This document shows, piece after piece, positions 33,916-42,505 of a stretch of 64,000 nt of DNA. The position numbers were made by a program, and so were the translations under genes. Source of the stretch: Rhodospirillales bacterium (GTDB lineage Bacteria > Pseudomonadota > Alphaproteobacteria > Micavibrionales > Micavibrionaceae); assembly GCA_020638285.1 (NCBI GenBank), contig JACKIV010000001.1:434001-498000 (forward strand), given 5' to 3'. Below the pieces are notes generated by a model. The model was not told the DNA's origin. It did not search any database and saw nothing but the letters and a program-made list of their open reading frames with translations. Each line of letters starts with the position of its first letter. Position 1 is the first letter of the stretch.

Positions 33916-35325
33916 TCAATTGGCGATTGCGTCCTTGAGTCTGGCCAGAACCTCGCGTCGTCCCAGAATCTCTGCGGCCTTGAAAATCGGCGGAGAGGCC
34001 GACCGGCCCGTGAGCGCCGCGCGCAGGGGCATGGCGACTTTTCCGAGCTTCCCGCCCGCCTGCTGGTTGGCGATGTCGTGGCACAGGGCTTCGATGGCCT
34101 GTTCCGTCCAGGGCTCCAGTGTTTCAAGGCGCGCGGCGAGTATTGTCAGAATATGCTGCGCTGCCGGGTCGGAGACGGTCTGCCGGGCCTTGTCTTCAAA
34201 GGGCAGGGGGCGGGGGGCGACATAAAAATGCGCTTCATCGGCCAGGGCCACAAGGGTTTTGGCGCGCTGTTTCAGGTCCGCCATTCCGGCGGCGAGCCAT
34301 GCCCGGCTTTGCGCCGAAAGCGGCGTTCCAGTCTGTTTTTCCAGAAAAGGCGTGACCAGATCGACAAGGCGCGCGTCGTCGGCCTCTTTCATGTAATGCG
34401 CGTTCAGGCTTTCAAGCTTTGCGAAGTCAAACCGCGCCGGGGATTTGACGATGCCATCCAGATCGAACCATGCAACAGCTTGATCCATTGAGATGATTTC
34501 GTCGTCTCCGTGCCCCCAGCCCAGCCGCAGCAGGTAATTGCGCAGGGCTTCGGGCAGATAGCCCATGTCCCGATAGTCTTCGATGCCCTGCGCGCCGTGG
34601 CGCTTGGACAGTTTCGCGCCGTCGGGGCCGTGGATCAAGGGGATATGGGCATAGACCGGAACCGGCCAGCCCATCGCCTCAATGATGAGTTTCTGGCGGA
34701 ACGTGTTGTTCAAATGATCGTTTCCGCGAATGACATGGGTCACCCCCATGTCATAATCATCCACGACGACGGCCAGCATATAGGTTGGCGTGCCGTCGGA
34801 TCGGAGCAGGATAAAATCATCCAGATTCTGGCTGTCGACGGTGACGGGTCCCTGAACCTGGTCCTGAACGGTTGAGTCTCCGGCAAGGGGGGCCTTGATG
34901 CGGATGACGGGTTTGACGCCGGGAGGGGCGTCTCCGGCGGGGCGGTCCCGCCATCTGCGGTCGTAAAATTGGCTGCGGCCTTCCGCAACGGCCTGCGCGC
35001 GCATGACGTCCAGTTCCTCGGGCGAGCAATAGCAATAATAAGCCGCGCCTTTTTCAACGAGGGCGCGGGCGATCTCTGCGTGGCGGTCCCGCCGTTCGAA
35101 TTGGGATACGGCGTCGCCGTCCCAGTTGAGGCCGAGCCACTTCATCCCGGATTTGATGGCGTCGACGGCCTCGGGATGATAGCGCTCGCGGTCCGTGTCC
35201 TCGATCCGCAGCAGGAATTTTCCGCCCCGCCCGCGGGCATAGAGCCAGCTGAATAACGCCGTTCGGGCTGTGCCGATATGCATAAATCCGGTGGGCGAGG
35301 GGGCGATGCGGGTGACGACGGACAT
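33916..35325 (-). CDS. gltX: Glutamyl-tRNA synthetase
   Basis: GltX charges tRNA(Glu), and in many bacteria a second copy or this one also charges tRNA(Gln). The 469-residue class I synthetase begins MSVVTRIAPSPTGFMHIGTA with the HIGH-type motif MHIG, and has KLSKRHG as the KMSKS-type motif near residue 240, plus the anticodon-binding helical C-terminus. The ATG at 35325 gives the family start. Whether a gatCAB or second gltX exists cannot be judged here. Confidence 0.96.
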   Translation of the reverse strand: MSVVTRIAPSPTGFMHIGTARTALFSWLYARGRGGKFLLRIEDTDRERYHPEAVDAIKSGMKWLGLNWDGDAVSQFERRDRHAEIARALVEKGAAYYCYCSPEELDVMRAQAVAEGRSQFYDRRWRDRPAGDAPPGVKPVIRIKAPLAGDSTVQDQVQGPVTVDSQNLDDFILLRSDGTPTYMLAVVVDDYDMGVTHVIRGNDHLNNTFRQKLIIEAMGWPVPVYAHIPLIHGPDGAKLSKRHGAQGIEDYRDMGYLPEALRNYLLRLGWGHGDDEIISMDQAVAWFDLDGIVKSPARFDFAKLESLNAHYMKEADDARLVDLVTPFLEKQTGTPLSAQSRAWLAAGMADLKQRAKTLVALADEAHFYVAPRPLPFEDKARQTVSDPAAQHILTILAARLETLEPWTEQAIEALCHDIANQQAGGKLGKVAMPLRAALTGRSASPPIFKAAEILGRREVLARLKDAIAN

Positions 35326-35363
35326 GGTTTTTCTTTGTTTTCCAAAACAGGGTTTGTGGAGCC

Positions 35364-36152
35364 TTATTGAACGGTCCAGCCGCCATCGACCGGCAGGGCG
35401 GCGCCGGTGATGTTCCGGGCGGCGTCCGTGCACAGAAAAGTCGTCAGGGCGGCCAGATCGGTAACCTCTACGAATTGCCGGGTTGGCTGGGCCTTGAGGA
35501 TGATTTCGCTGATGACCCGGTCTTCAGGGATATTATGGGTTTTGGCCTGATCCTTGATCTGCCCCTGAACAAGCGGGGTATTGACATAGCCCGGGCAAAT
35601 GGCGTTGCAGGTCACCCCGTCTGTGGCGACCTCCAGCGCGACTGTTTTGGTCAGGCCGACAAGGCCGTGCTTGGCGGCGACATAGGCGCTTTTGAAAGGC
35701 GAGGCGACAAGGCCGTGGGCCGAGGCAATATTGATAATCCGCCCCCATTTCTTTGCTTTCATGCCCGGCAGGGCTGCGCGGATCGTATGAAAGGCGGAAG
35801 ACAGGTTAATGGCCACAATAGCGTCCCATTTTTCCGGCGGAAAATCTTCAATCGGCGAGACAAACTGGATCCCGGCGTTGTTGACCAGAACGTCGACGCC
35901 GCCAAGGGTTTTTGTGCATTCATCGACCATGGCAGCGATCTGATCCGGCTTTGACATATCGGCGGGGTTGTACAGGGCGCGGACGCCATGGGCTTTTTCA
36001 ATATCGGTACGCAGGGTTTCGATCTCGTCGGGTTTTCCAAAGCCATTGAGCATCACATGCGCGCCTTGCGCCGCCAGTTCCTGCGCGATGCCAAGCCCAA
36101 TCCCGCTCGTAGATCCCGTCACAAGGGCCGTTTTCCCGGATAAAATCTTCAT
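35364..36152 (-). CDS. bdhA: 3-hydroxybutyrate dehydrogenase
   Basis: This short-chain dehydrogenase interconverts 3-hydroxybutyrate and acetoacetate with NAD, a step in polyhydroxybutyrate use. The 262-residue protein has TGSTSGIGLGIAQELA (NAD-binding glycine motif), NNAGIQ, catalytic Ser and YxxxK (YVAAKHGLVGLTK) and the C-terminal GAALPVDGGWTVQ. The C-terminal sequence and LEVATDGVTCNAICPGYVNT fit the TIGR01963-type family. Its ATG overlaps the stop of the preceding gene (ATGA), linking it to the polysaccharide locus. Confidence 0.92.
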   Translation of the reverse strand: MKILSGKTALVTGSTSGIGLGIAQELAAQGAHVMLNGFGKPDEIETLRTDIEKAHGVRALYNPADMSKPDQIAAMVDECTKTLGGVDVLVNNAGIQFVSPIEDFPPEKWDAIVAINLSSAFHTIRAALPGMKAKKWGRIINIASAHGLVASPFKSAYVAAKHGLVGLTKTVALEVATDGVTCNAICPGYVNTPLVQGQIKDQAKTHNIPEDRVISEIILKAQPTRQFVEVTDLAALTTFLCTDAARNITGAALPVDGGWTVQ

Positions 36153-36601
36153 GGCGTTTTCTCCTTGCTGCGCGCGGGTTCTGTGGGGTTTTGTGCGGCT
36201 TCTGGCCTCCACCCCTCAATCAGGATCTTGATCTGACGATCGAGTTTGTCAAGAAGGGCATATTTATCGAACATAAATTCGACGTCCTTGCAATCGGGCT
36301 TCGCCGATTTGAGTTTTTTCGTGGACTCGGTTCTGGCTTTTGTCGCGCGGCCTTTGATATCTTTCTTTTGGGCCCTGCCAGCGCCCTGACGCACCGCGCC
36401 TGTGAGGATCTGATCGGCATAAAGCCCCGGTTTTTCTTCCTTGCAATACAGGTCGATGGCGTCAAGCTTTGCCGCCGTTTCCGCCGAATCGGAAAACAGG
36501 GAAAGGCGATCTGGCGTCAGATCGGCGAAAGCCGGAGATATCGGGCCAAAGACCAACAAGGCCGCGATCCCGCAGACGACAACCCGCAGGTCGGGTCTCA
36601 T
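36149..36601 (-). CDS. Small secreted protein of unknown function
   Basis: A 150-residue protein with a signal peptide (VVVCGIAALLVFGPISPAFA, residues 7-26) and a charged mature part rich in Lys and Asp containing two cysteines (LYCKEEK and PDCKDVEF). I do not recognise a family. Its start overlaps the GH39-like gene by four bases and its stop overlaps bdhA by four, so it is embedded in a tightly coupled operon. A periplasmic or extracellular location is inferred. Confidence 0.75.
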   Translation of the reverse strand: MRPDLRVVVCGIAALLVFGPISPAFADLTPDRLSLFSDSAETAAKLDAIDLYCKEEKPGLYADQILTGAVRQGAGRAQKKDIKGRATKARTESTKKLKSAKPDCKDVEFMFDKYALLDKLDRQIKILIEGWRPEAAQNPTEPARSKEKTP

Positions 36602-37776
36602 GGTTCTCCCCCACCCGAAAGGAACGGCTTAATGACGGATTCTGTAAAGGGGCGGATGGTGCCATTCATCCGGTAGAGACCAAAATTTCCAGTGTCGTTC
36701 GGGAAGCCATAGTCATCAAGCGTAAACCAGTAAACCCGCTGGACATTGGCGGCGAGATCCGCCCGCTTTCCTATTTCGAAGGGCCTGTCCGTTAGCCTGG
36801 ACATGATGTAGGCCAGAGTGTCCCGCGCCAGATCCGTCTGGGTTCTTTCGGATACGGCCCAGGGATTTCCGCTTCCGGCCATAAACCCGATTTCGGTAAT
36901 CCATATGGGCTTCGGTGTGCCTTTAAGGGTCAGGAATAACTGGAGATTAAAGACTTTTCCCAGATATCCGACATCGTCCGGGTTTCCCACAAAGCCAAGA
37001 GCGGCCACATCGGCTCTGTCCTTATCCATTGCATCGGGGGAGCGTACCCCTCCGCGCGGGTTAAAGAAATACGGGTGAACGGCCAGAATATCAAAAGTCC
37101 GCCCATAGTTCTTGTCGGCTTCCCATGCGCTCCACAAGAAAACATGGTCCGCTTTCGACAGGCCCGCATGGACGATTTTGATTCGCGAGCGGGCGAAGGC
37201 AAGTGTTCTGGCCGTTGTTTCCATCAACTCGGCAAAGGCCGCGGGGTCAGGGGCTGGGCCCCAGAATTCCTTGCCGTTGGGCTCGTTCCAGGTTTGCCAT
37301 GCCGTGATGGGTGTAAAGGCAACCGGGGCATCGCCGCCGGGGCCATAGCGCCGCACGCTCGCCGCCACGAAATCGGCGTAGGCCTGAAATGCATCCCGGC
37401 GCGGGGCCATCTGGTACGTGCCTTCGGGTTTTTGTCCGGAGACGAGCGCCCAGTCTGGCGCGTAATGGACAATGGGAAGGAGATTAACGCCATTTTCATG
37501 GGCAAGACTGACCAGCCGATCCAGGGCGGTCCAGTCATAGGATCCCTTTTGAGACTCGACGACACGCCATTCCCAGTCCACGCGGGCGTTTTTCATCCCC
37601 AGTGCTTTCATTCGGCGAAAGGAGCTGTCCAGCTTGACCGGATCACCGTTATCCCACAGAATGTTCGTGCCCAGAAAATTAGACGGCTCGGCCCTTGCCA
37701 GCCCCGGATAAAGGATCGGGATCGCCGCCAGAAAAAAGGCAAAGACCAGACTTTTAATTACGGTTTTTCGATGCAT
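36598..37776 (-). CDS. Secreted glycoside hydrolase, GH39/PslG-like
   Basis: A 392-residue TIM-barrel-type hydrolase with a signal peptide (SLVFAFFLAAIPILYPGLARA). It has TWNEPNGKEFW (acid/base Glu, near residue 165) and WITEIGFMAG (nucleophile Glu, near 290), the arrangement of clan GH-A. The length, GTNILWDNGD near the N-terminus and exopolysaccharide-export neighbours resemble PslG, a GH39 enzyme that trims Psl polysaccharide in Pseudomonas. The substrate cannot be told. Its start overlaps the 3' end of the OPX gene by 23 bases. Confidence 0.8.
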   Translation of the reverse strand: MHRKTVIKSLVFAFFLAAIPILYPGLARAEPSNFLGTNILWDNGDPVKLDSSFRRMKALGMKNARVDWEWRVVESQKGSYDWTALDRLVSLAHENGVNLLPIVHYAPDWALVSGQKPEGTYQMAPRRDAFQAYADFVAASVRRYGPGGDAPVAFTPITAWQTWNEPNGKEFWGPAPDPAAFAELMETTARTLAFARSRIKIVHAGLSKADHVFLWSAWEADKNYGRTFDILAVHPYFFNPRGGVRSPDAMDKDRADVAALGFVGNPDDVGYLGKVFNLQLFLTLKGTPKPIWITEIGFMAGSGNPWAVSERTQTDLARDTLAYIMSRLTDRPFEIGKRADLAANVQRVYWFTLDDYGFPNDTGNFGLYRMNGTIRPFTESVIKPFLSGGGEP

Positions 37777-38518
37777 CGTTCAGCTCATAAATCCCGCTTA
37801 CACCGAGATTGATTGTGTTGAGGAAAAGAAGTTTGCGGATGTACTGATCCACAAACAGATTGGCTTGCGCCACGCCAGAGCGGGGCACATAAATGACGTC
37901 CGTCGGGGCCAGAAGAGCCAGACTGCCGCCGTCTTTTTCCGGGTCGAGCATCGGGTCGGACATATTAACACGGTAAACCTTCGCCGGGCCACCTGCGGTT
38001 TTACGGATGAGGAGGACAAAATCCGGGCGTGCCGTTTCCAGAAAACCGCCTGCCGTGGTGATGGCCTGCATGACGTCCAATCCGGATTTGAGAGGGTATT
38101 CCCCCGGCGTACGGATGTCCCCCGTGACATAAATACGCTGATTTTCAAAACCGCGAAGGATGACGCTCAAATCCGGTTTTTCAGGAAGCTTTTTTGCATA
38201 ACGCGCCGTCAGGTCGTGATCCAGTTCCAGAGGTGTCAGGCCTGCTGCGGCGACATCATCTACAAGGCGCAGTGAGATTCGTCCATCGGGGCGGACTGCA
38301 ACGGTTTCATCCAGATCCGGTGAATAGAAAAATTTGACGTCCATAACATCGCCCGGTCCGATTCGATAGGCCGGGGCTTTTGAGACGTCCTCCGGCGTTG
38401 CGGGCGGGGCCAGCAGATCCGCTGCCGGGATGGCTTTTGGAAGCGGCGCGCAGGCACAAAGCCCTGAAAAAACGAGGGCGGTTATGGCTTTTCTGAAGGA
38501 GAAAATCGTCTGTGTCAC
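37754..38518 (-). CDS. Polysaccharide export outer-membrane lipoprotein (OPX/Wza family)
   Basis: A 254-residue lipoprotein with lipobox LCAC near residue 21. It has the Poly_export domain (YRIGPGDVMDVKFFYSPDLD ETVAVRPDGRISL, residues about 51-83) followed by SLBB-type repeats (YVTGDIRTPGEYPLKSGLDV MQAITTAGGF). Such proteins form the outer-membrane exit for exopolysaccharide. It begins with GTG at 38518. It lies between the kinase-like gene and the GH39-like gene on the same strand. Confidence 0.9.
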   Translation of the reverse strand: MTQTIFSFRKAITALVFSGLCACAPLPKAIPAADLLAPPATPEDVSKAPAYRIGPGDVMDVKFFYSPDLDETVAVRPDGRISLRLVDDVAAAGLTPLELDHDLTARYAKKLPEKPDLSVILRGFENQRIYVTGDIRTPGEYPLKSGLDVMQAITTAGGFLETARPDFVLLIRKTAGGPAKVYRVNMSDPMLDPEKDGGSLALLAPTDVIYVPRSGVAQANLFVDQYIRKLLFLNTINLGVSGIYELNDASKNRN

Positions 38519-38577
38519 GGTCTTTAGGGCCTTCGTCTATGGGTTCAAGCGGTTCCCGCTGGACAGTTTTTCAGAGG

Positions 38578-39264
38578 TCAGCGGAACAGAAAACGGTAAA
38601 TCCATCCGGGGATGTATGTTTTTTTACGGTTGAGGACAACTCCGATCAGGGTGCCTCCGGCATAGCGTAGTCGCTGTGCGTGGTGGCGTGCTGCGTGCCA
38701 GCGAGTGTGTCCAGCATGAACGACCAGAACGACACCCATTACAGAATGGGCAATGATACCGGAAAGCGGTGCGATATCAAGCGGCGGCATATCCCAGATT
38801 ACGCTTTCATATCGCCCACGCAAGGCGTCGAGCAGGTGGGAGAGTGCTTCGCCATTATGGGCTGTGGGGGCGAGCAGGCGTCCGGAATCAAGAGTGATAA
38901 TCGACAGATTGCCCTGAACGGGGTCCTGATGGACGAGGGGCAAAAGGTCATCCGCGGTACGGATCGGGGGAGCGCATTCTTCCGGCCCGGCGTTTGTTGA
39001 TCCTTGTTTGATCTGGAGCAGAAGAACTTTTTCGCCGCTTGCCGCCAGTTTTTCAGCAAAATTCCGGGCGACGGTGCTGGTCCCCACGCCGGGGGCAGGG
39101 GCGGTGAACATCAGATCCCGGGGTTTTCCAGTCTGTTTCGACGTGGCGATGGCTGCGCACAGCTCTTCAAAAGGCAGGGCCGAATCGCTCCCCGGGGACA
39201 GGAAACGTGGGTTCGGTGGCTTTTTCCGGGCCTCTGGCGTCATTTTAGCAGCGTTTTGCGTCAT
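38578..39264 (-). CDS. BY-kinase-like (CpsD/CapB) protein lacking P-loop lysine
   Basis: A 228-residue MinD/ParA-fold protein resembling the cytoplasmic half of bacterial tyrosine kinases that regulate polysaccharide polymerisation. It keeps FTAPAPGVGTSTVARNFAEK (P-loop position), VIWDMPPL (Walker B) and VVLVVHAGHTRWHAARHHAQ. In normal members the P-loop is GEGKST; here GVGTST lacks the lysine, and the Walker A' Asp (usually VLLIDAD) is replaced (VLLLQIK). There is no Tyr-rich C-terminal cluster. It may be a regulatory pseudokinase. Divergent from the Wzz-like gene. Confidence 0.8.
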   Translation of the reverse strand: MTQNAAKMTPEARKKPPNPRFLSPGSDSALPFEELCAAIATSKQTGKPRDLMFTAPAPGVGTSTVARNFAEKLAASGEKVLLLQIKQGSTNAGPEECAPPIRTADDLLPLVHQDPVQGNLSIITLDSGRLLAPTAHNGEALSHLLDALRGRYESVIWDMPPLDIAPLSGIIAHSVMGVVLVVHAGHTRWHAARHHAQRLRYAGGTLIGVVLNRKKTYIPGWIYRFLFR

Positions 39265-39463
39265 TCATGTGTCCTGCAGAAACGGAGTTCGGCGCGTCTT
39301 CCAAGGAGAATCATGTCTCCGGATATTTCGAATTCATGCTTCGTAACCTATTTCTTTTGCAAAGAAAAGAGCTTGATTTTCGTGCCCGGTCCTTTAAGGA
39401 TGAAAGACAGCCTTTTCGAACCAAGACCCCTTTCAACACTAACGCAAGAAAAGACGAGAGACA
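39265..39463. promoter_or_regulatory. Divergent intergenic region of the polysaccharide locus
   Basis: This 199-base gap lies between the minus-strand kinase-like gene and the plus-strand Wzz-like gene and must hold both promoters. It contains an imperfect inverted repeat TTTCTTTTGCAAAGAAA near 39350 and a strong ribosome-site-like AAGGAG before an ATG at 39313 whose frame is not protein-like. No promoter was clear. Confidence 0.35.
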
Positions 39464-40663
39464 ATGTTTACCCTTCGCGACGTTCTTCACATCATATTCA
39501 AACGAAAATTTGTCATTCTTGTGTTCTTTATAGCCGTTCTGGCAGGGGGGTTTGCCGGGCTGAAGCTGACGGCACCGACCTATGCCGCTACGGCCAAATT
39601 GATGCTCAAGATCGGGCGGGAAGATATTTATGTTCCTGTTGTGTCGGGAACCACGATGAACACGCCTTTGTGGCCTGTGGCGCGCGAGGAACAGCTGAAC
39701 TCTGAAATCCAGATTATCACGAGCGGAGATCTCGTTCAGGCTCTGGTCCAAAAAATGACGCCTCAGGGCCTTTATCCTTCGATGTTCGTCACGCATCCCT
39801 GGTATACACCAAAGGGGCTGGTGCAGCGGGTAATCGGTCTTTATACGGCGATTGATGCGTATTTTGCGCCTCTGTCTGCAAATCCAACGCCAGAGCAACG
39901 GGCGATCAAGCGCCTGTCCAGAAAGGACCTTGTGGTCAAGGGGACGGGGGATTCCCACGTTTTCGAAGTGACGGTTTACAGCAAGATTCCCAATATTGCC
40001 GCTCAGACGGCCAATACGCTTGTTGATCTGTACATGGATGCGCGCGGGCGTATTCACGCGAATGCGGAAGGCGGGATTTTTCAAGCTGAACTGAGAGACA
40101 TGGAGGCGCGTCTGTCAAAGGCGCAGGAGGATTTACGGCTTTTCCGTGAACAGAACAATCTGGTGGATGTGGATCAGGAGCGCGGCCAGCTTCTTAAGCG
40201 GATTGCCGAGATTCGTTCAGTGATCGTGGATCTGGAATCAAACCCGGCGCAGGCCCGGCGGGTTGGAAAGTGGCGGACGGAGTTGGCCGATGTCGAATCC
40301 AGTCTCGGTGATCTCAGTGCCATTGAACTGGATTATGTTCGCAAGGTTCAGGATGTGGAAGTCCTCAAAAAAAGTCGGGAAATGTATCTGGAACGGCTTG
40401 AGGAGTTTCGGATCGACAATGCCATGACCCAGGCCCGGATCGGCAATGTGTCGATCATCAGCAAGGCCATCACGCCATCAAGTCCGGTCAGCCCGAAATT
40501 GTGGCTGGTCCTGATTGCCATTCTCGTCGTTGGTATTGGCGGTGGATTCGGACTGGCGTTCCTTCTGGAATTCTTTGACGACACGCTGGAGACGGATCGG
40601 GATGTTGAGAAATGTCTCGGTGTTCCTGTTCTGGCTCAGGTCGGGTCCGTCTGTAGTCATTGA
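39464..40663 (+). CDS. Polysaccharide chain-length determinant (Wzz/GumC-like)
   Basis: A 399-residue inner-membrane protein with an N-terminal membrane helix (FVILVFFIAVLAGGFAGLKL, residues about 16-35), a long periplasmic coiled-coil part (200-330) and a C-terminal helix (LWLVLIAILVVGIGGGFGLAF) flanked by a Pro-rich motif (AITPSSPVSPK). That is the plan of PCP co-polymerases. The protein ends without a kinase domain, which fits a separate kinase-like gene transcribed from the other side. An inner-membrane partner of the OPX protein. Confidence 0.88.
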   Translation: MFTLRDVLHIIFKRKFVILVFFIAVLAGGFAGLKLTAPTYAATAKLMLKIGREDIYVPVVSGTTMNTPLWPVAREEQLNSEIQIITSGDLVQALVQKMTPQGLYPSMFVTHPWYTPKGLVQRVIGLYTAIDAYFAPLSANPTPEQRAIKRLSRKDLVVKGTGDSHVFEVTVYSKIPNIAAQTANTLVDLYMDARGRIHANAEGGIFQAELRDMEARLSKAQEDLRLFREQNNLVDVDQERGQLLKRIAEIRSVIVDLESNPAQARRVGKWRTELADVESSLGDLSAIELDYVRKVQDVEVLKKSREMYLERLEEFRIDNAMTQARIGNVSIISKAITPSSPVSPKLWLVLIAILVVGIGGGFGLAFLLEFFDDTLETDRDVEKCLGVPVLAQVGSVCSH

Positions 40664-40699
40664 AGTTAAGAATCATACAGGTTTTGCGTTTTTTCCTGA

Positions 40700-40780
40700 T
40701 TTTGAACCACGAAGACGCAAAGGCACGAAGAGATCGATAAGAGCATCAGAACTTTGAGTCTTCGGACCTTCGTGGTGAAA
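40700..40780. repeat. Inverted repeat with ACGAAG motifs
   Basis: ACCACGAAG (40706-40714) and CTTCGTGGT (40768-40776) are exact inverted arms at the ends; between them the left half has repeated ACGCAAAGGCACGAAG words. It resembles the element at 1191-1400 in style (short tandem purine-rich words mirrored across a centre) but not in sequence. It lies in the 223-base gap between the convergent Wzz-like and TcpQ-like genes. Confidence 0.5.
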
Positions 40781-40886
40781 ATCGGCCTCTCCGCTCTGTA
40801 CAATTTTCAATTCAAGGGACGACCCGCCGCTTCTTACTATGGACAAAGCAGCGGGCGCTATCCGTACACGATGGATTGCCGGAGCG

Positions 40887-42281
40887 TCAGTTGATAACGT
40901 TCTGAGTTTGTAAAATCAGAACCGCCGGGCCAGCCGGAAGGTTGGGGTGCAAGCGTGCCAAAGGGCGCGGCTTGGCATCCCGTAATCCATCCAGGACCAT
41001 TTCGACGGCCTTCTGATATGTTGCCGTCACGCGGACACCGGTCTGAATGGGATAGTCAAACTGGGACGACCAGTGAAGCTGGACCCCGGCTTGCTGACTC
41101 CAGTCCGTCAAAACACGCCGCAGCGTCGTTCCCGCCGGAGCCGACCATTCCCTCACGGAATTCATATCAAAGGGAACCGCAGATACATCACGGCGCCCCG
41201 TGTGCAGGGGCGAAGAAATGGTCTGCGCAGAGGATATTGCCGCCGGGATCGGGGCAACAGGCATCGGGTTGGTTGCCGGGGTAGAGGGTTGGGTGGTTAC
41301 GGGCAACGGTTTTTTTTCATGCCGGGAAACGGGCGGCATGTCGAGAAAGGCAGAAGGGGGCTCGGTTTTTAGCTCGGGCGCAGGTGCGGAGATCAGGGCG
41401 GTCGGGGCACCGCTGGCCGGGGCTGTCTTGGCTGCCGGGATCGGGTTCGGGAGACTTTCCGTGTCGACGTCTTTCATGGTCGAGCGGGGCGCCAGAGCGG
41501 CAGGCATCCGGGGGAGGCCGTTTTGCCCTTGCTGCTGCGCGACAGGTGGTGGCGTCATGGGCGAAATCGGTTCAACCCGGACGGCATTCGGAGCCAGAAC
41601 AACCGTCAAGCCGTGTGGACGCAAAGCCACTTCAAGGGCTTCGTTCCATGGTTTTCCTCCGGTCCACGAAACGCGTTGGCCGGGGTCTACGCCCTCTGCG
41701 AATGAAAATCCGTAGTTGGCCGGAACGACCTGGCGCATGGCCAGAGCAAGGGGGACATCGCGCCCAAATCCGGTGATCGGAGCCATGTCTTCAGGCAGCA
41801 ACGCAGGGGAGGCCGAGCGGGCGGACGCGGGAGTCACTTTTGCAGGAGGCGCAAAATCCGGGGTTTCAGACTCTCTTTTCAGCGAGACGACAGGCGGGGA
41901 AGGCGGCGTTGCCTTGGCGAATTTCAAGGCTGCGAGACGGCTTTGTCTTGATGTTTTCAAGGGCGCCAGATCAATGTCTGGAACGTCGGCGGTTTTTGCC
42001 GGGGCGCTGGCGGAAGGAATCGGCATGCGCGGCACCGGAGCCGAAAGTGGCTGGGTCGTTACGGGCGGCAGGGGAGCCTTCACGGCGGGCATAAGGTCTG
42101 CCTGTCCCGGATTTTGAATGCCGGATTTTGTCTGGGGCGACGGGGTCCATTCAAATCCGGCATGCGCCGTGGGCAGGGCGGCAAGAAAGGCCGCGCCGCT
42201 CAATGCCACCGTCAGAATCAGGCGCGGGGCGCGTTTGGGCGCAGAAAGCTTCGCGGGTTTTGTCAGGGCAGCCAGAAGCAT
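40887..42281 (-). CDS. Secreted TcpQ-like protein, Ala/Pro-rich
   Basis: A 464-residue protein with a signal peptide or anchor (LILTVALSGAAFLAALPTAHA, around residue 21-41). Long Ala/Pro/Ser-rich linkers separate two related folded units: DVPLALAMRQVVPANYGFSF ...WNEALEVALRPHGLTVVL near 180-250, and TLRRVLTDWSQQAGVQLHWS ...YQKAVEMVLDGL near 385-435. Both resemble the TcpQ/PilL C-terminal domain, found in proteins accompanying type IV pilus secretins. No pilus or secretin gene is nearby. The ATG at 42281 begins the signal-peptide frame; longer starts upstream are rejected. Confidence 0.7.
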   Translation of the reverse strand: MLLAALTKPAKLSAPKRAPRLILTVALSGAAFLAALPTAHAGFEWTPSPQTKSGIQNPGQADLMPAVKAPLPPVTTQPLSAPVPRMPIPSASAPAKTADVPDIDLAPLKTSRQSRLAALKFAKATPPSPPVVSLKRESETPDFAPPAKVTPASARSASPALLPEDMAPITGFGRDVPLALAMRQVVPANYGFSFAEGVDPGQRVSWTGGKPWNEALEVALRPHGLTVVLAPNAVRVEPISPMTPPPVAQQQGQNGLPRMPAALAPRSTMKDVDTESLPNPIPAAKTAPASGAPTALISAPAPELKTEPPSAFLDMPPVSRHEKKPLPVTTQPSTPATNPMPVAPIPAAISSAQTISSPLHTGRRDVSAVPFDMNSVREWSAPAGTTLRRVLTDWSQQAGVQLHWSSQFDYPIQTGVRVTATYQKAVEMVLDGLRDAKPRPLARLHPNLPAGPAVLILQTQNVIN

Positions 42282-42447
42282 TTGAAAGACCTCGTTTATT
42301 TCATGCGTTCCCGTATCCGCGTGCCGGACTCTTGTGGCGTGCGAATCCACTCATCGGGAAGGATAAGGTGATGGACATGAAATGACAAGCGGGAAACACG
42401 AAAAACGGGGCGGGTTTGAACAGGTTTTTCCATGCCCTGTCGCCGCC

Positions 42448-42476
42448 TTGCGTTTTTTCAGGGGGGCGGGTATATG
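42448..42476 (+). promoter_or_regulatory. Candidate promoter of the FRG-domain gene
   Basis: TTGCGT (42448-42453) and TATATG (42471-42476) are 17 bases apart, 29 bases before the ATG at 42506. The spacer contains a G-rich run. Confidence 0.45.
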
Positions 42477-42505
42477 GACATAGGGTTGTTTACGGGAGTT
42501 CAGTC

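Noticed and set aside
39313..39705. Frame with a good AAGGAG upstream, overlapping the Wzz-like start
   Set aside because: The product is Cys/Arg-rich and runs out of frame through the real Wzz-like gene; kept only as a curiosity.
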